This document shows positions 20,751 through 33,997 of a stretch of DNA of 64,000 nucleotides, piece after piece. Numbering within the stretch: the first letter of the stretch is position 1; the number at the start of each line of letters is the position of its first letter. The stretch spans positions 7,068,001-7,132,000 of the forward strand of contig BSYQ01000001.1 of assembly GCA_030272585.1 (NCBI GenBank), written 5' to 3'. The translations under genes were made by a program, and so were the position numbers. A model generated the notes under the pieces. It had not been told where the DNA came from. It was given only the letters and a program-made list of their open reading frames with translations, and did no database searches. The stretch is from Bryopsis sp. KO-2023. Taxonomy: Eukaryota > Chlorophyta > Ulvophyceae > Bryopsidales > Bryopsidaceae.

Positions 20751-23613
20751 TCACTCATCAAATCGTTCAAAGAATCTTTGGCGTACGATGGGGTTTGCAG
20801 AAAAAAACACACAGAAGCAACGAGAAGCAGATGAAATCCACATTTTATCAAGAATTTCCAAAGTGTGACACACTGTGTGCCACAACTGTACACTTTCTAC
20901 AAATCCCCCCCCCCCCCTTTCCCCTCCCTAGCTCCATAAAGCATCACTCCACTTTTTCCAAAGTCACAGGTTCAAAAGTGTTTCTGTAGAAATAAGCATC
21001 CCTGCGAGCATCAACAGAAAAGAATAGCCTTCAATGTCACACTCAAAACACTCCGAGGCAAAAACGAAAAACACGAAAGGGAGGTTGACAACAAAACTCA
21101 CTCTCCATGGCCATGATTCTTCGGTAGCCTCCCATAGTAAATCCAACACTGCGTTAAAACGGACCAGTTTCAGTCTTACAACAGCAAACACACAAAACAG
21201 ACGCACAAATCTCCAGCAATTAACAATACTTTTAACAAAAAGGGGGGGAGGAATTCAGCAGGAGCCCTGTCCTTCGAACATGGTGCAAGTTTTGCACCAT
21301 CTTGATATCTCTTTTTTCCAGCAACTCATCCTAGATTTTTTTTTTTATTATTTGTAAAGAGAGGACCTAAAAAGATATTTTATAAAAAAAATGCACACGC
21401 CCACCCACAGCGCACCTCGTATTCAATGTTTTGGACCCTGCTGTGGTAACTTCCTCTCTTTTTGATAAGTTCCTGTTCCCCCATGTCTTCCGGAATCAAG
21501 TGCTTGCAATCCTTACCAAGCTTCTTGGCGTACAATTCCTGAACTCCCACCAAGATATCTTTTCAGTCATTTTTTTTTCTTTCGCCAGCATAATCAAAAA
21601 TTCGTACGAACAAGAAACACGACAGCTATGTTCTATTTTCTGGAAACTCACCAAATCCTCCAAATCGTACAAGTAGCCATGCTCGACCCACTTCGTTCCA
21701 TCAGGGAGCTCGTAGAAGTAAGAAAGGTCCGACCATGACATGAGTGGGCTGCCATCCTCCCCCACTCCGATGTTGAAACAAGCACAGTGGGTGGGGTCTT
21801 CACCATCCAACCAAGAAAAGGACATCCAGCACAACTCAATTTTCATTGTATATATATAGATATATACTGAGTTATTCTATTGAATTTGAAAGCAGTAACA
21901 ATGATTTGCAAACGGCTGTTCAAATTGAGGCCACTACAAACTCAGTGTTCAAAACATTCCTGTTCAATTTTCTGTAAGATGTGCAGAATTACCTTTCCTT
22001 GGAAAAATGACACAGCACCCCACCCCCCCCTCCAAAAAAAAATAATTGGAAAATGAAGAGGGAAAAAGATCTGATCCGTACCTTCTAATTTAAATCTAAA
22101 AACTCTGCTGCAATCATCTGGATCCACCACTTCCAGTTCCTCAAAAAATTTGACCTTATCCAAAGATTTCAGCCCGTGGGCTTCCATGCCACTGAACCCT
22201 TCCGGTGGGGATTTCAGCGGTTTCCTGAACGTAACTCGGCCATCCCCTCCCGACCTATTCAACGCATTAGAGTTCACCACCTCCTCCACATCTTCTGGAC
22301 CTGGACCACGCACACCACAGTCTTATCAAACCACACTCACCCACTGGGTTGTTTTTCTAGGCAAAAAACGTGAGGTGTGCGTTTCAAAACCTGTGTTGCT
22401 ACTCGTTGGGTTGGTTGTGCTGCTGGGGTTGCTTTCTGCTTTCTCGGGTGTCTTCTCTTTTTTCTGCTCGATTTGCAGAGCCAGGGATTGGGCTATGGAG
22501 GAAGGTGGCGGCTGAGAGGGCGTTTCTACGGCTGCCCTCGACCTGACATCCTCCCTTGCCACAGATTCTTTGCGAGCAACCGATCTTCTCGGCTTCGATG
22601 GCTGCATAAGGTTGGAAAAAAAAAATTAAAAAATGGAGACGCATGCAACACATGCAATGGAATTGGTTCTTGTGGATAACCTCACCAGCAACACTTTTTT
22701 TCCAACAGTTTGATTGGGGTTCCACAACTGTTTTTGTTCTTTTTCTTGTTTTGTATGGGGGACACACCAGATGAAATTTGTCGTTTTGTTTTTGTCCAGG
22801 TGATTGTTTCATACTATGCCACAAAAAGCCACACCTGCATGCAGAGTCGCATCAGCTGCTTAGCCGTCCTTCCTTGAAACACTTTTGCAATCTTGGACCA
22901 GCTCCAGCCCAGATTTTGAGCCTCGGCCACCAGTCTGGCTTCCTCAGGTGAAATCGCAGTTTCCGATGTCATGCTGGCGATGGTTCTGTGCATTTCTTGG
23001 TTGTTGATCGTGATTCGATCGGGTTGAGGTGGGATGTAGGAGAGAGGTTGCATGGGGTACTGCTGAGCTGAAAGAACGAAACAGCATTAATAACCAACCA
23101 ACGGATGAGCAGCATCGACAGTCCAAGGTCAACATAATGCAATTTCAGAGGAAAACTAAAAGGGCTCCCAGATTGGAGTGTTCATTGATGTGGAAGAAAC
23201 ATACAGAAATAAAAATAATTGGCTTTCAAAAGTTGAAGGGCGAAACCAGGTCGAGTGTTGCAAGGTGTGAGGTGTCTGCGTGGAAAGTCAGACGTCTGGC
23301 CCAGCTCCTTTTCAACGAAAGCACCCACGGGACAAGTTCAGAAAAAAACTTACGGATCATTGACGCGTGAAGGTAGTTGGTTCCCGTGAAAAACGTCTGT
23401 GTCCTTTTCGTCCTCGCATTGTCGTCATTGAAGCACTCCCCATAATACGCGTTCCCCGCATCCTGCTCCTTCACCATCTCGTCCATACATCCCGAGTACA
23501 CGTGCAGCCTGTCCGGCCACGTCTGCAACTCACAGTATGGACGCTTGCGCACCATCTCCCCCAGCTCGCCAGAAGAAACTCCATCCTTGATGTCCAAGAC
23601 GTTTTTGCAGTTC
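20751..23613 (-). CDS. Unrecognised nuclear-type protein with Myb/SANT-like segment (5' end unresolved)
   Basis: Eight phase-compatible exons: 23613-23354, 23067-22835, 22601-22391, 22300-22082, 21866-21652, 21538-21416, 21148-21102, 20775-20751, giving at least 444 residues. The second exon contains SPEEARLVAEAQNLGWSWSK followed by IAKVF and RTAKQLM, with the aromatic spacing of a Myb/SANT helix set. A basic, Pro/Ser-rich linker follows. Then comes a compact region with VKFFEELEVVDPDDCSRVFR, LSYFYELPDGTKWVEHGYLY and CWIYYGRLP, which I cannot assign. The first exon opens mid-codon, so an upstream exon is missing, unless translation starts at the internal MVRKRPYC. The small last exon and the 21866 acceptor, which falls in a TATA microsatellite, are the weakest parts. 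Possibly a chromatin or transcription protein. Confidence 0.5.
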
Positions 23614-23654
23614 CTGGCTCCGCATTAGTCAGCCGATGACATGTTGCTTACGGC

Positions 23655-25026
23655 ATGTCGAATGCTTTTAATGGAGGGAGGTTTCGAGTTCTCGCCGATT
23701 GCACGATGGAGTCCGTGCCGGTGGACCCGACAAGAATGGATCTCGACGGGCTTCGGAGCAACCCAACCTTCAGTGAGCTGGAGCAACAGGTTTCTTTCGA
23801 TTTTTTCGGTTTGAGTTTGGTGTTGAACAGCTTTAATCCTGAGACACTGCCAGGGAGGGGGGCAGCTCTGCTGAGTGCCCTTCTGTTTTGCGTAGTCCTG
23901 ATGAGTGAAAAATGAGAAATTGGATTGTATCCAGATTGCCAGTGCCCTTGTGGTATCCAGAGAGGAAGGATGCAGAAGTTGCTGGGGAGATCTCCCCAGG
24001 GACACCATGGAGCTGATCATCGACGAGGCTAAGAAATCCAGCCCGGCGGCTTTCAAGAAATTCGTATCCAGTGTCAGTCTGGTGAACAGGCACTGGCATG
24101 ATATCGTCGATGACCATGTTTCTGAGCTCAGCGTGAAATCGATCTGGGAAAGACCTTTGGAACGGATGCTGGAGAGATTCAGCCGAGTGCACACCATCAA
24201 GCTGAAGGGGGCTTGCGATGAACCCCTGGGTCTTCTTGCGAAATATCCAAGACTGACGTCGCTGAACCTGAGCGATGGTGGGGAGTTCAGCCTGTATGGA
24301 ATGAGGTCGATCAGCATGTGCTCCGGCCTCAAAACTTTGAAATTGAGGGGTTGTGATTGTCTGACAGACACCGGGGTTCATATACTTTCGGGCAATGTGC
24401 AATTGGAAACACTCGACATGAGTCAGTGTAACCAAATAGCCGGTTTGAGCATCATGTCGTTGACAGCCCTGCCTAATCTGACTTCCTTGGACCTGAGCAG
24501 CTGTTTTCTCCTGCGGAGTCAGCATCTGGACTGTCTATCCAAACTGACGAAGCTAGAGTTTCTGGATTTGTCAGCCACTGCTTTGTCTGACGAAAGTCTG
24601 ATGGGGCTGAAAGCTCTCTCTGGTTTGAGGACACTGTCTTTACGATCCTGCGATCGAATCTCTGATTTGGGGGTGTTGGGCATCACCAGATTGAGAATGC
24701 TGACAGACCTGAACGTCGCCATGTGTCCAAGAATCACCGACCTTTCGGTCCAGGGCTTGGCGAACATATCATCCCTCATGTTTTTGAACTTGAAATTGTG
24801 CACGGGGATTACGGATGGCAGCGTCATGTATTTGACGAGGTTGACTAATTTGGAGGGACTGGACATAGAGTGTGTGCCTGTGACGAGCGAAGGGCTGCAA
24901 AGGCTCTCCAGTTTGGAGAGTCTCAGATTTCTTGACGTCCGCGGAACGCACGGGTTGAGGGAAGGAGTCAAGTTTTTGAGGAGAGAATTTGGGTTGTCCG
25001 GCGTCAGAATTTTTTCCTCTTGTTAG
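23655..25026 (+). CDS. F-box-like leucine-rich-repeat protein (FBXL/AMN1 type)
   Basis: Two exons, 23655-23789 and 23935-25026, join in phase 0 to give 408 residues. Exon 2 begins with an F-box-like helix set (DLPRDTMELIIDEAKK, SLVNRHWHDIVDDHV). About ten leucine-rich repeats of the cysteine-containing kind follow, such as LKTLKLRGCDCLTDTGVHIL and LTDLNVAMCPRITDLSVQGL. Proteins of this type are substrate receptors of SCF ubiquitin ligases or AMN1-like regulators. The F-box is divergent, so ligase function is inferred. The gene is transcribed away from the unidentified minus-strand gene, whose first visible exon begins only 42 bp upstream of this ATG. Confidence 0.85.
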
Positions 25027-25640
25027 AATCTCTGTTTATGTTGTTGTTGTTTTTGTTCGCAAGAAATGTTAGATTTTGTTTTTGTTTTTTCTCCTGAAGT
25101 TTCTCTCTTTTTGTTTTTCAAGCAACACGAGGGGATGAATAAAAAGGTGGATGGGGTGTATGATTTCAAAATAATGTGCACGATCCGATCGGGAGACTGT
25201 TTGCTGTAAGATGAGCCATTGAATTTTGTGAAATTTTGTTCTCCCATTTTCTGCTGTGCCACCGATTTCGCACAAACCCTATTTCGGTTTTTTCCAAATG
25301 TATTTTGAGGCTGAAAGAACCTAATGAGTGACATGTGCCCACCATCCACCAACAATATAAGCATACCTATTTTTGGTCCCTTCACCTTCTCAGCATGAAC
25401 ACAATGAATGCCCTTATTCTCTTGAGGGTGAAAAATATGATGGGTTCCAACATGGATAACCCTCCTGTTCAAGAGGTTAATGGAGTGTGGCATGTCTGAC
25501 TCGACAGGAATCCAGAAACCAAAAAGGCATGTTTACCAGAACTGTCAGTGCTCTTGTCGACAGCTGGAAGAAAGACACGCCTGGGAAACAAGCTGAAGTT
25601 TGGAAAGCACTACCCATAACTTCACCCCCTGCCCGCCAGT
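25027..25640. other. Intergenic region upstream of MSH6
   Basis: Noncoding DNA of about 0.6 kb containing the LRR-gene 3' flank (TG/T-rich, TTGTTGTTGTTTTTG) and the MSH6 promoter region. No defined motif was recognised. Confidence 0.45.
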
Positions 25641-28600
25641 ATGTCACAGCCTAACCCCAAGCCTTCCAAGCAGCGAGCGATATCGTCTTTTTTCACTCCT
25701 GTTCCGAAGAAAACAAACCACGAAGGGACGTCCGCTGCAAAACATACTCCCCAACCAGGTGTTCTTTCATGTCCTACACTGTTGGGTTTTTTTCCCCACA
25801 GAAAAGTTGCAGCTTTCCTTTTTCAGAACCCATCAAAAAAATTTGCAAGGAAAATACTCTGGCGGTGCTTTTGGGTGGGTTAGAAAATATAATCAGAACA
25901 GCTGAATTGCAATACAATTTGAACAACGATTCTGCTTTCCTATGCTATTTTCTGAAGTTTTTCTTGCATTCGATCTCCTGACAGTCTTCTGTTCATTAAG
26001 CCATGTTCAGTGAGTTCGTCCAGACAGTTTCCATTTTTTTTTCGAAGATATTCGTACGGGTTTTTGCCAGGAACAAACAATTCTTCTAAAGGGGTCTCCA
26101 GCGAACCTCCGCCCAGCAGCTTGGAAGGAAAAAGGATCAGGGTGTATTGGAAAGCAGACGAAGCATGGTATTCGGGAAGAGTGGCTTCGTTCGATAGCTT
26201 ATCAGGGAAACATAAGGGTAAAGTTGCCAGTTGATTTCCCCATCATTGCCCAGGTTTTATTTTATTCTTGAACCTGTGCCTGCCAGATGAGGTTCTGAGA
26301 AAATTTGATGAAAAGAATGCGTTGTTGCTGAGGGAGCAAAAGACCAGTGTTTGGTTTCTTTCTTTTTTCCATTTCACCCAGACTGTTCGTTTCTTCAGAA
26401 AATAAAACATAAAATGAAAAGTAAACATCTTTTTTCTTTTTTCATCTTTGTTTTGGTGGTTCTTTCATTCATTTTTTTTTTTGCCACCTCGGGGCTGCCA
26501 TGAACAACAAAAAGTAACACCGGAAGAAAAAATAATTTCATTAAAATTTGTACGTTTGTTTTTGTTTGGAACGCAGTGTGCTATGATGATGGGGACGTGG
26601 AAGAATTGCAGCTCGACAAGGAAAAATATGAACTGGATGAAAACGAAGAAAACTACAAGACGCCCGTCCCACAACAGAAAGCACCTGTGGCCAGACATTC
26701 AAAATCCATCTCGAAAAAAAAGAAAGGCGATGACAGTGACTGGGAGATCACATCTGATGATGGTGATGATGAAGAGGAGGAGGGGGATGCTATGGATTTA
26801 GATGCCAGCGAGGAGGAGGGTGACGAAGATGAAAATGTAAGCATACGAAAAAAGTAGACTCGTTTTGATTTTTATTTTTCGAAAATAAATTTGCTAGATT
26901 TTCAGACATGGATTGTTTGGGGGCTGTGGGGATGTCAACCAGTTTGCGAAGGTCTATTTTCTGTGGTGTTTCATCTCGTTTTTTTTTTTTCTTCCCAACA
27001 TGGAGACACGTGTTTCCTTTCCTTTTTGTTCTTTCAAGAGCTCATCGCCGAATGATTAGCTTTTTTCCCCCAACATGGAGACAGTATCGATTAGTTTCCA
27101 AAAGATCAAATCCTTTTTTGTCTTTTTTTTTTTTTTCTTTTTTGAGATCACTCTGCTTCTGGGAAATTCAGGAAGCCATGGAGACAGGGACGAGAAAAAG
27201 GCCTCAGTCACAGAGGAGGAACGGTGGCAGCTCTACCGTCAAACGAACCAGGGTTGGAGCTGAGGAAAAAACTCCAATGAATTCTAAGACTCCTTCTACG
27301 GCATTTCAAGATCTGACTTTGGGCACAACGAACAAGAATCCAAAGCCAGCGGCGGTAAAAAAATTCAAATCAGCTTTGGAAGTCGGAGAAGACATTAAGA
27401 AAGCCGGTGAGGTCACCACCATGCAGCACCATAGGGTCCCTTTTCAAGAAAATCACACAAGAAAAAACAGTTGAAAAAATGTCAAATTCTTCTCATTTCC
27501 TGTTTCTGTTTTTTTTTTTCCCACGGGTGGGTTGAGGAGTTAGATCAATCACCAGAAAAAGATTGTTTTTTTTCGTTCTTTTTTTTACCCTGCTGTAATG
27601 CAATTCTGTGTTTCTGTTGTGGTAAAATTCAGTTGAAATGACGAAGGCACCGCTGGTGACTGGGGTGGAAGCCACAATGGGACCGGATGCTGATCGATTC
27701 TTGCAACGAGCTTCAAATTTGTTTCCTTGGCTCAGACCTGATAAAATTAAGGATGCGTACGGAAAGAAACCCACGGACAAAGGGTAATTTTCGCTTCAGA
27801 AAAAAAAAAGAATAAGAATAAAGCCAGAATCCGTTCATGTCTCTATCTCAGCTTCCATTAGTCTGGAAGCCGCTGCAACCAGTGGCTGCACAATGGGGTG
27901 TTTTTTGAAAGCGTGGTAACTCCTCGACTCCTCGACTCTTCGTACATATATAGAACGATTTCATGAAATAAAAGCTTAATTGAGCTTTGTTGATAATATT
28001 CTTGCATGCAGATACGATCCTTCGTCAGTTTTTATTCCTGATGGTTGGTTCAAGAAGCACAACATCTCTGAAGGGCAGAAGCAGTGGTGGGAATTCAAGA
28101 AATGGAATTTCGATTCGATTTTGATGTTTAAAATGGGCAAATTCTACGAGGTGAGAACATACCTCCCAGAAATCACCACCTCAAACATGCCTATTTTTCC
28201 CCTCTCCCCCCCCAAAAAACCCACCCACCCACAAAATACTTTCTTTCAGAAGGGTTTGCTTTGGCCATTAATATGAGGCAGACGCTATGTTCATCATGTT
28301 CATCCAGATTCTTTCCATAGTGTACAGCCACTGTTTTTGGTTTTATTTTACTTAATTTTATGGTATTTTTTTCGTTTTGCTTTTTTTTTGGGGGGGGGGG
28401 GGGAATTGGTGATAATTCTTGTTTTGTTGTGCTGGTTAGCTGTTTGAAATGGATTCCCATGTCGGAGTGGATGTACTCAACATCCAGTACATGAAAGGAG
28501 ATCAGCCTCATTGTGGATTTCCTGAGGCAGCCTACCATCAGTACGCAGAAGCTTTGGCAAGAGCTGGCTACAAAGTGGTGGTCATCGAACAGGTGATTAC

Positions 28601-31600
28601 TAAAGCAAGAAAAAAAAAACACAGACAAATATTTCCCCTCCAAATATCTTTTTTTGTTGCATTTCCTTTCCATCCAACAAACAAACGTCCCTTTTTGTAT
28701 GCAGACCGAAACACCAGAGATGATGAGGCAAAGGAATGCTGAAGCCAAGCAAAAGAAACTGCCAAAGAGCCATGTCGTGCGCAGGGAAAAAGTTGCGGTT
28801 TTGACGAAAGGAACGTTGAGGGATGCCCAGATGGTGCAATCGCATCCAGACCCTGCCTACCTGATGGCAGTCATAGAGATCGCACCCACCGCCAACGATT
28901 TCGACCACACCAAGCTCTTGGGTATCTGTGCTGTGGACGTTGCCTCCACGCAAATGATGGTTGGGCAGTTTCGAGATGATGAGCTGATGGCGCATCTCAG
29001 GACCTATGTTGCAGGTGCGTTCAGCCGAGTGTCAGACCCATCCAGAAAATTTATTAAACACTGTAGATTGATGGAATGTGTAATTGCTACTGGGATGCAT
29101 AACACAGCTGTGTCCAAAAAGGAGCGTTAGATCGATCCAATCTATCAAATGTGTTTCTGGCTTCTGTTTTTTTTTGGATAGGTCTTCGGCCTGCCGAATT
29201 TTTGTTGCCTGCGGGGGAAGCCTTCCTCAGTGCCCATGCTCGAAAGCTGATCAAAAGCTGCCAGGGCTCCCCCAGAATCAACACCCTTCCAATTGGAGAA
29301 AAAGGATTTCTGAATGCCTTTTCGACCGCCGCCCATCTGAAAGAATACTTTTCCGGGGAGGGCTGTGACATGGGGACCGATTCTGGGGCTCCCCCCATGC
29401 CTGAAATTTTGCAGGAGCTTGTGAAAGACACCGACAAAAACGTATCGGTGTTGCATGCGATCGGGGCGGTGGTCGAGTTTCTGAAGGGAGCGTTGATTGA
29501 CAGATCCTTCTTTCCTCTGGCGAAGGTGGAAAGACTTGGGGGAGGCCAGGTAGGATATTGTGTGCAGGGGGGGGTTATGTTCAGGGAGTGTTGCTTGTCT
29601 TGCAATTTTAAATCGGTGAAAGAATCTTTAGTGCTTTCCCTCTCCAAAGAAGTCAACAAACTCCAAAGGGAAGAATTGGAGCTGAATTCCACAGGAGTTT
29701 TATGTTTCGTTAAAGATTCAAGTTGGTTTTTTTGTTGCTCCCCAACATGTTTGTGTATGGAATTTTTCAGGATGTGATGGTGGCAGACTATGAGGGCCCG
29801 AAGCATATTCTTCTGGACAGCTCGGCATTGGAGAATCTTGAGGTTCTGCAAAACAGTGAGGGAGGTGTGAAAGGAAGCTTGCTCAGCGTCATGGATCAAT
29901 GCAAGACTCCCTTCGGTCGACGCCTCCTTCGCCATTGGCTGTGCAGACCGCTTGGAAGAGTTTCAGAAATCCATCAAAGGTACACATTTCCCCAAAGTTT
30001 TCCCAACATTTTTGGTCATAAATAAGTACGATTTCTCCAATGTTTATCAAGTCAAACACGCACTCCAAGGCATTATTGGTAGCCTTGCTTTTAGTCAATG
30101 CCGTGCATGGAAAACAAACACACGAACATAGTGTTAGTAATGGATTTCATGCAGGCAGAAAGCCATTCGAGACTTGACGGAGGTTGCGGTGGATAACGTC
30201 GGGGAGGCAAAGAAATTTCTGGCGGGAATCGGGGATCTGGAGAGGGCTCTGGCTAGACTACACACCAGCACATTGTCGGGGGTCCATGGTGGCCGAGATG
30301 CAGAGCATGTCATTCTGTATGAGGATACTTCAAAGAAAAAGGTGTCTACTATGATCTCATTCGTTCAGTCCCTTTTTTTCCCACATGTGTTGCATCAACG
30401 CTGAAAGACACTATCACTTTGTGAGAGTGGTGTTTGAACAAAAAAAAAATATCAAGCAGTGCACTGGAATTTTGCTATTAATTTCTCTTAGAATTTAGGG
30501 GGAAATTGTGGCCGGGAGGGAGGGGTGGGGGAATTTTAGGAGAGTAAAATAATTATCATTCTTAGCTCACGTATAATGATGCATTTTTGTTTTGCCTCTT
30601 CCTCCCCAGCCCTCGGGGTGTCTCGGCTTTTTTTTTTATGTTGATAAATTACGTGCTAGGTGAACGCATTGGTGGCAGCCATCCGAGGATTGGAGTCCGC
30701 TCAGCAAGCTGTCTTGGCATTCCAGCCTGTCTTGCCAGAGCTGTCCAGTTCTCTGTTAAAGTCCATAGTAACTCCCGGTCTGACGTTCCCTGACCTGGAT
30801 GAGGCGCTTTTGGAGATGCAAAACGCTGCTGACTGGGAAATGGCGCAGCAATCAGGTCAAATCATCCCAGGGGAGGTGAGATATTGAGATTCTGTGAGGG
30901 CCGTCTGATGGTGTTCAATTGAATGGACAACCCTGTCTGAATGAAAACATTCCGTGTTCCACTGCTGCTTTTGGCATTTTTTTTCCCGGGCTGCTGAAAA
31001 ATAGCTTCTTTTCATTTATGCATAGTATTTTGGCTTCCTCTGTTAAGGGGACAGGGGTCGATTTTGCATTGACTTTGCTGGGTGTGCTTTCCCAAAAGGG
31101 AATTGTGCCAGGATATGACCAAGCGAAAAAAGCAGAGAAACGAGCAAAGGCAGACCTCGATGCTTATTTGCAAAAGCTGCGCTCTATCATTGGAGGCCAG
31201 GTACCATCGTGTACTCTTGATTTTATACAGATTTTTTACATATGGGAATATCATGATCAGTCTCTTAGGGGTAGGGAACCGGCATCTACATAATGCCCAT
31301 TCTGTCAAAAATGAATGTCCTGGTGAATAGATCCTTTGTTGATCTCTGAGGTAAATGTTGTTTTGGCTTTGAGGTTTTTTTTTCTGTTTGCTCATGTGCA
31401 GATAAAATATGTATCTGTCAACAAAGAAAGCCACCTCATAGAAGTACCGGACTCTTTGCTGAAGAGGTATGCAGGCTGATATGATCAATTTTCCCCCCAC
31501 CCCTCTCCGTCCATATTTTCACTGGGTGGATGAATTCGTTTGTTTGATTCATAAGAAGTCCCTCGGAAAATTTGTGAAAAGAGGGGATTGATGTGGCAGG

Positions 31601-33283
31601 GTTCCAGGTGATTTTAACCTGACTGCTCAGAGGAAGGGGTTCAAGAGATACATGTCAGACGAGCTGAGGGAATTGGTCAACAACCTGGATGCCTCGCAAG
31701 CTGATCTCGAGAAAGAAATGGCAAACTTGCTTCAGGTATATACATCTCTTCAATGCTGTTTGGTGCTCAATTGCTTGACCTCCACAGAAACATCTAATGG
31801 TGCCCTACTTTCACGTGGTTCAAACGAGCCGCTTCTGTTGGAGAGATATCGATCTGTGTTTGGTGATATGTGTCAGGGTTTGGTCAAGAAATTCGCATCT
31901 CAACACCAGCTTTGGTCCAGGGCGGTCGAAGCAACCTCTCAATTAGATGCTCTTATCTCCCTGGCAACTGCATGTCTGGGCATGGAGGTACAGACCCCAC
32001 CCTCGTCAATACACCCCCCAACAAAAAGCTGAAATGAAAAAATCCGAGCTGCTCGATACTCCAACACATGCCGTCTGTATGGTTATTTTCTTGGCCCTTT
32101 CCATCATGGTTGTGTTAAGGCCTTGGTTCTGATTCTGCTGGTGCTGATGTTTTTGTTGTGTGGCATTTCCAGGGAGGGGTATGCTGCCCTGAGTTCGTAG
32201 ACCCTGTGGAGGGTGCAGCCCCAGTTTTCAGTGCTAAAGGTATGAGACATCCCTGTGTCGGTGGAGCCTCAGGGACTTTCGTTCCCAACGATGTAGACTT
32301 GGGAGGCCAAGGTGCAGGATTGATGCTTTTGACGGGACCAAACATGGGTGGAAAAAGTATGTTGATCAGACAAGTCTGCCTGGCGACAGTTTTGGCTCAG
32401 GTAAGGTTGAACTGCCATGAAACTGAAGGCGTGCACAAGTGTTGGGGTGTGAATCTATGATTTGGAACGTTTGTGCATGCATCTTGACGTCTCTAGATGC
32501 ATGTGTGACGATTCTATGTGCATGTTGGGACCCTTGAAGGTGGGAGCATTCGTGCCAGCCGAGTCCCTGCGCCTCTCCCCAATCGACGCGATCTTTGTGC
32601 GAATGGGGGCTCGGGACGACATCTTATCCAGTCAATCAACATTCTTCGTCGAGCTATCCGAAACTGCGGCGATGCTCCGCAAGGCAACCAAGAACTCTTT
32701 GGTGGGGTTCCCAAGTCGATTCAAGTTCATAGATCTTGGGGTGATATGTTTCGCTCCACCTTCGTTTATTGTGATTTTATGTTAAACATGCGCGTCTCTT
32801 CTGCAGGTTGCTCTTGACGAACTTGGCAGGGGTACCGCGACTTCCGATGGAGCTGCCATCGCTTCCGCGGTTCTTGATCACGTCTCCAGGAAAGTGGGGT
32901 GCCGAGGTGTATTTGCGACGCATTACCACGATCTCTCCCGGGAACACTCCCACAATAGTGCCGTTTCTATCAAGCACATGGCATGCCACGTTACTCCGTC
33001 GAAAACAGGGGTCGAAGAAGTGACATTTTTGTACAAAGTGGTGGAGGGTGCATGCCCCAAGAGCTACGGAATGAACGTCGCGAAACTGGCGGGGCTTCCA
33101 TCGAGTGTTGTCGAGATGGCGGCGGAAATCTCTGCGGATATGGAACGCAAAAGGCGACGGGATGTGGAATCGGTCCAGCATGTCGTCCAGAAAATGCGTG
33201 CGTGGAATCTGCCAGGAAATTCTGCATCTCAGGAGGAAATGATGGAAAGTATTGCCCAAATGAAGCAAAAAATGTGCAGATGA
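25641..33283 (+). CDS. MSH6: MSH6 DNA mismatch-repair protein (Tudor-containing)
   Basis: Nineteen exons join without frame conflict to 1283 residues: 25641-25758, 26071-26217, 26577-26836, 27172-27406, 27633-27783, 28012-28150, 28440-28592, 28705-29014, 29182-29549, 29771-29979, 30155-30341, 30660-30875, 31054-31200, 31402-31466, 31600-31735, 31844-31987, 32173-32400, 32540-32701, 32807-33283. The N-terminus has a PCNA-binding box (QRAISSFF, residues 11-18). A plant-type Tudor domain follows ([29 protein letters not shown]), then an acidic/basic linker. The mismatch-recognition motif GKFYELFEMD spans exons 6-7. The ATPase has Walker A GPNMGGKS and Walker B DELGRGT. With MSH2 it forms MutS-alpha, recognising base mismatches and small loops in the nucleus. 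Acceptors of exons 13 and 16 have close alternatives. Confidence 0.96.
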
Positions 33284-33982
33284 GGGGCGGGGAACGGATG
33301 TAGCTTCTTTTTTTCAACAAGAGAAATATAGTGCTCAGATGCTTGCAGTGAGGGTGACAGTAGATATATTAATTGTTCGGGACTCGGTAGTCTCATTTGT
33401 CAATGTACTTCCTTAAGAACTTTCTAATGTAAAATTTGGACAACTGATAGAAATATCCCATGTTGGCTCTGGTCTAGTTCCCTCACAAGTCAAGCTCCTT
33501 TCACACAGACCGGTTTGATAACCTGCGGTGACTGATTGGCTGGGCACAGGTTTTTGGTTTCTATTTGATGTGGCATTTAGTCCATGTTTGATCTCAAGCG
33601 CCAAATATATCAAAATTTCTTCTTATCAAACGCCTGTAATTTTTGGTTTGGTTTGGTCTTCTTATTATTTCACAGTGGGAACTCCCTGGGTTGCATTGAA
33701 TAGATGCTAGAGGGAGTGATGGAAATTGTGGGGAGATGTGAATGAATGATGACTAAAATCACCACATGTCTTTTTAGAGCATTGAGTGAGCAAGTCTGTT
33801 GATTTCGGGGATACATCCTTCCACAAGATCACTGAATCCACTCCCCGAGATTTGGGTTAAAAAGCACCGTCGAGATGTCTCCACAATCGGACCTGTGAGA
33901 CTGCCATATGGCCCCTGATCTTAATCGAAATGCATTAGACTTGTCGTGTTATCAAATCCGCATGATTCTCATAACGTGGCAC
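33284..33982. other. MSH6 3' flank
   Basis: Noncoding DNA between the MSH6 stop and the 5' target-site duplication of the LINE. Nothing recognisable beyond short ORFs. Confidence 0.45.
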
Positions 33983-33997
33983 GATTGGAGCGCCCCC
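33983..33997 (+). repeat. LINE target-site duplication, left
   Basis: GATTGGAGCGCCCCC, identical to 37566-37580 on the far side of the retrotransposon. It marks the 5' insertion junction. Confidence 0.92.

Noticed and set aside
23625..24525. Long minus-strand ORFs opposite the LRR gene
   Set aside because: Shadow frames; the plus strand has regular leucine-rich repeats.
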